A stretch of 47,178 bases of DNA from Actinomycetota bacterium (GTDB taxonomy: Bacteria; Actinomycetota; Acidimicrobiia; Acidimicrobiales; RAAP-2). The notes below the pieces were generated by a model. It saw only the letters and a program-made list of their open reading frames with translations. It was not told the DNA's origin and did no database searches. Position 1 is the first letter of the stretch. The number at the start of each line of letters is the position of its first letter. The translations under genes were made by a program, and so were the position numbers. Where the stretch lies: the NCBI GenBank assembly GCA_021324045.1, contig JAJPJV010000017.1, positions 1 through 47,178 of the forward strand. The letters are read 5' to 3'. This document shows positions 42,008 through 47,178 of the stretch, one piece after another.

Positions 42008-42882
42008 TGGCGTGCTCCTACGCGAGTGACGCGGCGGCGTTGCCGACTTACCACCTTGCGCCCTCGTGACCTGACGTGGCGCTGGGAACGTACTTGGGCG
42101 CGGACAGCCATCTCGGCTCGGCGCTCCGCGAAGAGGCGCACTGCAGTGGGTAGGAAGAACGCGGCCCCGGCAGCGCCGACCGTGCCCAAGGCGAACCACA
42201 AGGCGACCAGGGGTTCACGGGAGCTTTTCGCGAGTGAGAACCCTCTTAGTGCGAGGCGGAGATGGCGAGCTTGGGCACGAGCCAGCTTCGTCGCATCAGT
42301 CGTTGCGATCGCAGGGGTCGAGCTGTCGATGAGCTCGACGATGGCCGTCCGGCCAACGTCGAACGCGACCACGTAGACCGTGCTCTCCGATGTAGCCCCG
42401 CCTGAGCTGCCTGGCGTCTTGGCCAAGTAGCTTGCCCCGAACGCGCCCCGGATCCCGGGGACCGCGAAGCGACTCCGAAGCGTCAGCGAGCTCGAGGACA
42501 GCTGCTTGTCGTTAGTGTAATGGGAGACGATCTCCCGCAGGTCTTCGTGTGCCCACTTTGCCGTAGGGAGCACGTCGAGGCTGAACCCCACGTCGATCGC
42601 GGCCACTTTGCTTCGATTGGACCACGCCACTTGGTAGGTGCCGGTCGCCGTCGGGTCCTCAAGTGCCGCTTGGCGCACGGCCGCGTAGCTCGAGCTCGAC
42701 GGTGCAACCGCCGTCGAGACCGTCGGGCGACGTGCAAGGCCCGGAATCCCTGTCGAAGGGACGATGAGCTGCCGCATCCGCCTGCCATCCACGCTCGTCG
42801 ACGATCCGAACACGGCATATAGGACGATCCCGACGATGACGATGGCAACGGCGAGCACCGCACGCATCCTCGCTCTTTTCAT
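42004..42882 (-). CDS. Hypothetical membrane protein with two membrane segments
   Basis: I do not recognise the family. It has 292 residues: an N-terminal hydrophobic segment (about 8-26), an extracytoplasmic-looking Ser/Thr-rich domain (about 30-215), a second membrane segment (about 222-242, LVALWFALGTVGAAGAAFFLP) and a very basic C-terminal tail (about 250-292). It is coupled to the YfhO-like gene by a short overlap and may work with it at the cell envelope. A TACAAT hexamer lies 12 nt before the ATG. Confidence 0.6.
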   Translation of the reverse strand: MKRARMRAVLAVAIVIVGIVLYAVFGSSTSVDGRRMRQLIVPSTGIPGLARRPTVSTAVAPSSSSYAAVRQAALEDPTATGTYQVAWSNRSKVAAIDVGFSLDVLPTAKWAHEDLREIVSHYTNDKQLSSSSLTLRSRFAVPGIRGAFGASYLAKTPGSSGGATSESTVYVVAFDVGRTAIVELIDSSTPAIATTDATKLARAQARHLRLALRGFSLAKSSREPLVALWFALGTVGAAGAAFFLPTAVRLFAERRAEMAVRAQVRSQRHVRSRGRKVVSRQRRRVTRVGARH

Positions 42883-42894
42883 CTGCGGCCGCCG

Positions 42895-42900
42895 ATTGTA
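42895..42900 (-). promoter_or_regulatory. -10 hexamer TACAAT upstream of the hypothetical membrane protein gene
   Basis: Read on the minus strand, TACAAT lies 12 nt before the ATG at 42882, in the 53-bp gap after the MerR gene. No -35 match is clear. It suggests separate expression of this gene pair. Confidence 0.45.
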
Positions 42901-42935
42901 GGGCCGGTCGAGACCGTGGCGACCGTCAGGATCGC

Positions 42936-43448
42936 TCAGGCCATGACGCTTTCGGCAGCCAGCTCTGCCGCTTTGGCCCGCATCCGCTCCCCCTTGGTCA
43001 CTCGCTCGCGCCGGAACTCCTCGATCCGGGTGATGGTGTCGTCAAGCCGAGCGATCAAACGATCGTTCGCTGCGATCGCCTCTTCGAGCAGGCGCTTTCT
43101 GCGATCGGTTCCAGCCCCTTTGCGGTATGCGCGCCGAAGTCGGTCGACAACCGCATCGGCGTCGAGAACAGCGCGGATCTCCGCGAGCGAAAACCCGAGC
43201 AGGTCTTGGAGGTCACGAATCCGCACGACGCGCTCGACGTCTTCGCGAGAGAAGACACGCTCTCCACCCGAGCGCCGAGCGCTCGGTTCGACCAAGCCCA
43301 TCTCCTCCCAGTAGCGCAACGTCCGCGTGGTCACGCCAGCCAGCTGTGCGAGTTCGCCGATCCGCAGCACGCCTGTTTCCGCCGCTGCCTCGATTGCGCC
43401 GCTCGGAGCCGCGAAACCGTCGCTGGGGTCACCTGCGGAACGGTTCAT
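42936..43448 (-). CDS. MerR-family transcriptional regulator
   Basis: A 170-residue regulator. Its N-terminal winged-helix HTH (about 28-95) reads LRIGELAQLAGVTTRTLRYWEEMGLVEPSARRSGGERVFSREDVERV, followed by a long dimerisation coiled coil. There is no Cys cluster or obvious ligand domain at the C-terminus. The ATG overlaps the MFS gene stop (ATGA), so the exporter and regulator are co-transcribed. Overall shape and the nearby acyl-CoA dehydrogenase bring to mind LiuR-type regulators of acyl-CoA metabolism, but that is inference. Confidence 0.85.
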   Translation of the reverse strand: MNRSAGDPSDGFAAPSGAIEAAAETGVLRIGELAQLAGVTTRTLRYWEEMGLVEPSARRSGGERVFSREDVERVVRIRDLQDLLGFSLAEIRAVLDADAVVDRLRRAYRKGAGTDRRKRLLEEAIAANDRLIARLDDTITRIEEFRRERVTKGERMRAKAAELAAESVMA

Positions 43449-45277
43449 AGCATGGGCTCTGCGACGTAGCTCTCGGTGGATTCGCCTTCGCCTTGGTCCT
43501 CTTCGCTGTACTCGTCGGTGTACACGTAGCGTGAACCGCGCATCAAAGAAGCTGCCGCAGCGACGATGCAGGCGATGATCGCAAAATCGAATGCCGTGTG
43601 CAAACCGTGATGGAACGCGGTGGCGATCAGGTTCGGGAAGAACGATCGTCCCGAGAGTGCCGCCGCATGCGCCGGGGAGAGACGAGAGAAGACCTGAGCT
43701 CCCAGGAGGTGTCGCATGGGGTTGTAGCCGAGGAAGGCCGCAAAGAGCGTCGCCACTGGAGGAAGGTGCGCCACCCGCTCGGCAACCTGCTGAGAAACCC
43801 CTTCGTGAACAAGACCGTGATAGAGGCTCACCGGCAGGGTCGCCGAGAGGCCGACGATCATCAGCGAGAAGAAGATGCCGATGGAGAGGACCTGGGCAGA
43901 GTTCTGGAACGTGTTGTTCATTCCCCCGCCCGCCCCGCGGTGCGCCACCGGCAGGCTGTTCATCACCGCCGCCCTGTTGGGCGACATGAAAAGGCCATTG
44001 CTCAGGCCCATCAGTAGGAGCAACGGAGCAAACACGCCATAACTGAAATTGACCGGCAGGAGCTCGAGCAGGATGAACGTGGTGGCAGCGCCGAGCGCGC
44101 CCGCGGTAGCGAACGGTCGAGCACCAAAACGATCGGACAAGATCCCCGAAGCAGGGCCCGCGAGCAGGAACCCCGCAGTAAGAGGAAGCATGTAGATCCC
44201 CGCCCATAGCGGGGTGCGCGTGAAGTCATAGCCATGCAGGGGGAGCCAGATGCCCTGCAACCAGATGATGAGCATGAACATCAGCCCGCCCCGGCCAACC
44301 GCCAGGAGGAAGCTGGCCAGGATTCCCGCCGTGAAGGCCCGGATCCGAAACAGCGGCAGCCGGAACATGGGATGGGGGACGCGCCGTTCGATGATCGCGA
44401 ACGCAACCATCAACGCTGCCCCGAGGCTCAGCTCGGTGATCACCGCCGGGCTCGTCCAGCCCATGGTGTGGTTGCGGTAGGGCTCGATCCCGTAGGTGAT
44501 CCCGATCATGATCGAGATGAGCCCGGCGGCAAAGGTGAGGTTCCCAGCCCAGTCGATCGGGGTCGGCCGTGGCGGGTGGACGTCATGGAGCTTGGTGTAC
44601 GCCCAGACCGTGCAGAACAGCCCGATAGGAACCGAGACGAGGAACACTAGGCGCCAGTCGATCGGTCCGAGAATCCCGCCGACAACGAGCCCGATGAACG
44701 TCCCGCTCGTAGCGGCAACACCATTGATTCCGAGGGCCATACCCCGTTGGTGCGAAGGAAATACGTCGGTGAGGATCGCCGCAGAGTTCGCGAAGACCAT
44801 CGCCGCGCCGATGCCTTGCAGGAGGCGCATCACGATGAGCCAGATCGCTCCGGCCGGCCCGGTCATCCACGTGATCGTCAGAAGCAACGAGAAGAACGTG
44901 AACAGCGCAAAGCCGAGGTTGTAGATGCGTACCCGACCGAACATGTCGCCGAGCCGGCCCAGGCTCACCACCAAGACACTGGTGACGACGAGAAAGCCCA
45001 GGATCATCCACAGAAGGTAGAAGCTGTTTCCCGGGCGCAGCGGATCGAGGCGAATGCCGCGGAAAATGTCGGGCAGCGAGATCAGAACGATCGACCCGTC
45101 GACGGTCGCCATCAGCGAGCCCATGGTCGTGTTGACGAGCGCGATCCACTTGTAGCGATCGGGTCGCCCTTGCGGGGACTGGCCGTGCTCGGGTGGGTGT
45201 CCGGGCGTCCCGGGAATCGAGACGCGCCCAAGATGCCCGATCGCCCCGGCACCATTGCCGGCAACGGGCCCATCCAT
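43445..45277 (-). CDS. MFS drug exporter, DHA2 (EmrB/QacA) 14-helix family
   Basis: A 610-residue major facilitator with about 14 hydrophobic segments. Motif A is SLGRLGDMFGRVRIYNLG (about 105-122) and the antiporter-type motif C region is INGVAATSGTFIGLVVGGIL. Both fit DHA2 proton-coupled exporters. The N-terminal ~40 residues are a hydrophilic Pro/Gly-rich tail. A long hydrophilic loop near the C-terminus separates the last helix. Substrate unknown. It has an upstream promoter overlapped by an inverted repeat and is co-transcribed with the MerR gene. Confidence 0.85.
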   Translation of the reverse strand: MDGPVAGNGAGAIGHLGRVSIPGTPGHPPEHGQSPQGRPDRYKWIALVNTTMGSLMATVDGSIVLISLPDIFRGIRLDPLRPGNSFYLLWMILGFLVVTSVLVVSLGRLGDMFGRVRIYNLGFALFTFFSLLLTITWMTGPAGAIWLIVMRLLQGIGAAMVFANSAAILTDVFPSHQRGMALGINGVAATSGTFIGLVVGGILGPIDWRLVFLVSVPIGLFCTVWAYTKLHDVHPPRPTPIDWAGNLTFAAGLISIMIGITYGIEPYRNHTMGWTSPAVITELSLGAALMVAFAIIERRVPHPMFRLPLFRIRAFTAGILASFLLAVGRGGLMFMLIIWLQGIWLPLHGYDFTRTPLWAGIYMLPLTAGFLLAGPASGILSDRFGARPFATAGALGAATTFILLELLPVNFSYGVFAPLLLLMGLSNGLFMSPNRAAVMNSLPVAHRGAGGGMNNTFQNSAQVLSIGIFFSLMIVGLSATLPVSLYHGLVHEGVSQQVAERVAHLPPVATLFAAFLGYNPMRHLLGAQVFSRLSPAHAAALSGRSFFPNLIATAFHHGLHTAFDFAIIACIVAAAASLMRGSRYVYTDEYSEEDQGEGESTESYVAEPML

Positions 45278-45316
45278 CGGTTCGGAAGGTCCTCGGGATC
45301 GTCGAAGAATCCCGAA

Positions 45317-45345
45317 ACCTTATGCGCAGTTAACGTAAACGTCAA
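45317..45345 (-). promoter_or_regulatory. Sigma-70-type promoter of the MFS-MerR operon
   Basis: Read on the minus strand: -35 TTGACG (45345-45340), a 17-bp spacer and -10 TAAGGT (45322-45317). The start codon is about 40 nt further on, so this transcript has a leader, unlike many others here. Confidence 0.65.
45330..45345. promoter_or_regulatory. 16-bp inverted repeat, candidate MerR operator
   Basis: TTAACGTAAACGTCAA on the plus strand is an inverted repeat of TTRACGT arms with one mismatch around a 2-bp centre. It covers the -35 box of the MFS-MerR promoter and lies just upstream of the aidB-like promoter. It resembles the motif I recall for LiuR-type MerR regulators; that match is from memory. 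Confidence 0.5.
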
Positions 45346-45367
45346 TCCGGCGTCCCCCGCACCCGCG

Positions 45368-45373
45368 TAGGCT
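45368..45373 (+). promoter_or_regulatory. -10 hexamer TAGGCT of a probable leaderless promoter (aidB-like gene)
   Basis: TAGGCT is followed by 8 nt and the GTG at 45382, with no ribosome site. The candidate MerR operator ends 22 bp upstream. Confidence 0.5.
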
Positions 45374-45381
45374 CAGGGCCG

Positions 45382-47040
45382 GTGGCAACCCACGAGGTCC
45401 TGAACCAACCACCCCCGCTCCAGGACTATGACGTCTTCGGTTCGGACCAAGCCCTGGCGGATGGGGTACGGCGAGAGAACGGTGCGTGGGCCATCGAATC
45501 GCTCAGCGAGCTCGGCCGGCTTGCGGGAGATCCAGAGGTGATCCGCTGGGGCTTCGACGCGAACGCCTACCCGCCGGTGTTGAGAACCCACGATCGATTC
45601 GGCCACCGCCTCGACGTCGTCGAGTACCACCCGTCCTACCACCGCCTCATGGAGGTCGCGATCGGCTACGGCCTGCACGCAGGGCCGTGGACGGAGGAGC
45701 GTCCGGGGGCGCAGGTGGTCCGCGCAGCGGGCTTCTACGTATGGAGCCAAGTCGATGCCGGCCATGGCTGCCCGGTCTCGATGACCTACGCGGCACTTCC
45801 GGCGCTCGAAGCGGCAGCGGACCGCGACGTGTTGTCCTTGTGGGTACCAGCGTTGACCAGCACGGTCTACGACCCGGGCTTCAGACCGGTACACGCCAAG
45901 AAGGGTGCGCTCGCTGGCATGGGCATGACCGAGAAGCAGGGGGGATCCGACCTTCGGGCGACAACGACGTCCGCGGTGCCGCTCGACGCCTCAGGCGCCT
46001 ATCGGCTGACGGGACACAAGTGGTTCTGCTCTGCTCCGATGTCCGACCTCTTCTTGATGCTCGCCCAAGCTCCTCACGGCCTGTCGTGCTTCTTCGTTCC
46101 CCGCTTCGACCCCGACGGGCAGCCCAATGCCCTTCGGTTCCAGCGGCTCAAGGACAAGCTCGGGAACCGTTCCAATGCGTCCGGAGAGGTTGAGCTCGAC
46201 GGTGCATGGGCGCAGATGCTCGGTGAGGAGGGTCGCGGCGTGGCCACCATCATGGAGATGGTGAACCACACCAGGCTCGATTGCGTGATCGGGGCGGCGT
46301 CAGGGATGCGTCAAGCGGTCGCGCAAGCCGTATTCCATGCTTCCCACCGACAGGCCTTCGGATCTGCCCTGGTCGACCAACCACTCATGCGCAACGTCCT
46401 TGCGGACCTCGCGATCGAATCGGAGGCGGCGACGCTGACAATGATCCGATTGGCAAGAGCTCACGAGCGCGACGGGGACGAGGGTGAGCGAGCATTTCGC
46501 CGCCTGGCGACCGCAATTGCCAAGTACTGGGTATGCAAACGTCAACCAGCCGTCGTCAGTGAGGCCCTGGAGTGTCTCGGCGGAAACGGCTATGTCGAGG
46601 AATCGATCCTGCCACGGCTGTTTCGCGAAAGCCCGCTCAACGGAATCTGGGAGGGTTCAGGGAACGTGATCTGCCTCGACGTGCTCCGAGCCATCAGGCG
46701 TGCACCGGCGTCCCTCGACGCCTTCATGAACGAGCTCGCGTCGGCAGCCGCTGCCGACCACCGCTTCGACGAAGCGGTCTCCTCCCTGCGCGAGCAGCTG
46801 CGGCTCCAGGTTCTCGGGAAGGATGGGGACACGCAGGCCGAGCTCGGTGCGCGTCGAATCGTCGAAGCAATGGCAACGGCGTTCCAGGCAAGCCTCCTCG
46901 TCCGTTGGGGTCACCCGGCGGTCGCCGATGCGTTCTGTGCCAGCCGCCTCGGCGGCGACTGGGGCCATGCCCTCGGGACGCTCCCGAGCAAAGCCGATCT
47001 CGGTGCCATCGTCGAACGGGCGCACCCCGGCACCGATTGA
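45382..47040 (+). CDS. aidB: AidB-like acyl-CoA dehydrogenase-family protein
   Basis: A 552-residue flavoprotein closely resembling E. coli AidB (about 540). It starts THEVLNQPPPLQDYDVF and has FHP-like EYHPSYHRLMEVA. GMGMTEKQGGSDLRATTT is near residue 180, with HKWFCSAPMSDLFLMLAQAPHGLSCFFVPRF after it. LKDKLGNRSNASGEVEL and LNGIWEGSGNVICLDVLRAI follow. The C-terminal region is basic in part, as in AidB, where it is linked to DNA binding and alkylation response. Function in this organism (alkylation defence or isovaleryl-CoA-type dehydrogenation) is unresolved. The start is GTG with a leaderless-type -10. Confidence 0.87.
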   Translation: MATHEVLNQPPPLQDYDVFGSDQALADGVRRENGAWAIESLSELGRLAGDPEVIRWGFDANAYPPVLRTHDRFGHRLDVVEYHPSYHRLMEVAIGYGLHAGPWTEERPGAQVVRAAGFYVWSQVDAGHGCPVSMTYAALPALEAAADRDVLSLWVPALTSTVYDPGFRPVHAKKGALAGMGMTEKQGGSDLRATTTSAVPLDASGAYRLTGHKWFCSAPMSDLFLMLAQAPHGLSCFFVPRFDPDGQPNALRFQRLKDKLGNRSNASGEVELDGAWAQMLGEEGRGVATIMEMVNHTRLDCVIGAASGMRQAVAQAVFHASHRQAFGSALVDQPLMRNVLADLAIESEAATLTMIRLARAHERDGDEGERAFRRLATAIAKYWVCKRQPAVVSEALECLGGNGYVEESILPRLFRESPLNGIWEGSGNVICLDVLRAIRRAPASLDAFMNELASAAAADHRFDEAVSSLREQLRLQVLGKDGDTQAELGARRIVEAMATAFQASLLVRWGHPAVADAFCASRLGGDWGHALGTLPSKADLGAIVERAHPGTD

Positions 47041-47083
47041 AGCCAGCCATGGCTCCCGGTCGGCGCTAGGCCTTCCGGACCGA

Positions 47084-47116
47084 GGGATGAGGTTGCACAT
47101 CCCCCACGTAGGGGGG
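47084..47116 (+). repeat. Two overlapping, mutually exclusive hairpins before the last gene
   Basis: GGGATG (47084-47089) pairs with CATCCC (47098-47103) around 8 nt. CCCCC (47101-47105) pairs with GGGGG (from 47111) around ACGTA. The two stems share the CCC at 47101-47103, so only one can form at a time. They may end the aidB transcript or act in the leader of the next gene. Confidence 0.35.
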
Positions 47117-47167
47117 TCCGGCGATGGACTCTGTGGTTTCGAGCAAGAGACCAAGGAGCCCATCACC

Positions 47168-47178
47168 GTGACCCCAGC
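47168..47178 (+). CDS. Start of a gene cut by the window edge
   Basis: A GTG at 47168 is preceded by AAGGAG about 9 nt upstream (47152-47158 region), a good ribosome site. Only three codons are visible, so the product cannot be named. Confidence 0.35.

Noticed and set aside
42936-44207. Long N-terminal extension of the MerR frame
   Set aside because: The upstream part is the MFS gene in another frame. The ATG at 43448 overlaps the MFS stop and directly precedes the HTH domain.
1-47178. tRNA, rRNA, CRISPR, insertion sequence or prophage
   Set aside because: No T-loop-like GGTTCGAATCC in an intergenic region, no regularly spaced repeats and no transposase or integrase-like protein were seen by eye.

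Overview
The window is high-GC bacterial DNA, densely packed with chromosomal genes. Several features point to an actinobacterium (Actinomycetota): many GTG and TTG starts, apparently leaderless genes, a PdtaS-type histidine kinase, a DUF3107 protein next to a pair of ArsA/Get3-like ATPases, an RsbV/UsfX-like/SigF-like trio, two luciferase-like (F420-type) oxidoreductases and an actinobacterial-style ValRS. A complete System I cytochrome c maturation operon (ccmABCDEFGHI) is unusual for classical Actinomycetia, and makes a deep lineage such as Acidimicrobiia a reasonable guess. That placement is inference. I saw no rRNA, tRNA, CRISPR array, transposase or phage gene.

Layout. 0.1-3.4 kb (minus strand): PdtaS-like kinase, PHP-family phosphoesterase, O-methyltransferase. 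3.7-6.2 kb (minus): DUF3107 protein and two ArsA-family ATPases in one operon. 6.4-7.7 kb (plus): dGTPase-like HD hydrolase. 8.0-11.3 kb: an iron-sulfur island, with mrp divergent from a SufR-like repressor followed by a cysteine desulfurase. 11.4-18.6 kb (minus): nine ccm genes, including a 45-codon ccmD, mostly overlapping. 18.7-20.8 kb: divergent GDP-mannose 4,6-dehydratase and glycosyltransferase. 20.8-23.1 kb (minus): cold-shock protein, acyl-CoA dehydrogenase, alpha/beta hydrolase. 23.4-27.4 kb: cysS and valS, divergent from a 20-bp gap. 27.4-29.6 kb (plus): VOC protein, then anti-anti-sigma, anti-sigma and sigma factor. 29.7-31.1 kb (minus): LigD-type ligase with a 3'-phosphoesterase domain but no polymerase domain. 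31.1-39.1 kb: redox and catabolic genes (flavodoxin-like protein, two LLM oxidoreductases, amidohydrolase, Rieske ferredoxin, three-subunit molybdenum hydroxylase). 39.1-42.9 kb (minus): YfhO-like membrane protein and a hypothetical membrane protein. 42.9-47.0 kb: MerR regulator and MFS exporter, divergent from an AidB-like acyl-CoA dehydrogenase, with an inverted repeat between them.

How it fits together. The Fe-S island and the ccm operon both serve metalloprotein and respiratory-chain biogenesis. The 31-39 kb block looks like catabolism of one or more ring or heterocyclic compounds using F420, molybdopterin and Rieske cofactors, but no substrate can be named. A recurrent signal is a TANNNT -10 hexamer placed 6-9 nt before the start codon of first genes (at least nine cases), consistent with leaderless mRNAs. 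Two of these hexamers (sufR and cysS/valS) lie in symmetrical sequence that could fire in both directions. The most testable points are the SufR operator, the valS/cysS promoter, the MerR operator, the LigD phosphoesterase with a replaced metal ligand, the asymmetric ArsA pair and the complete System I operon.
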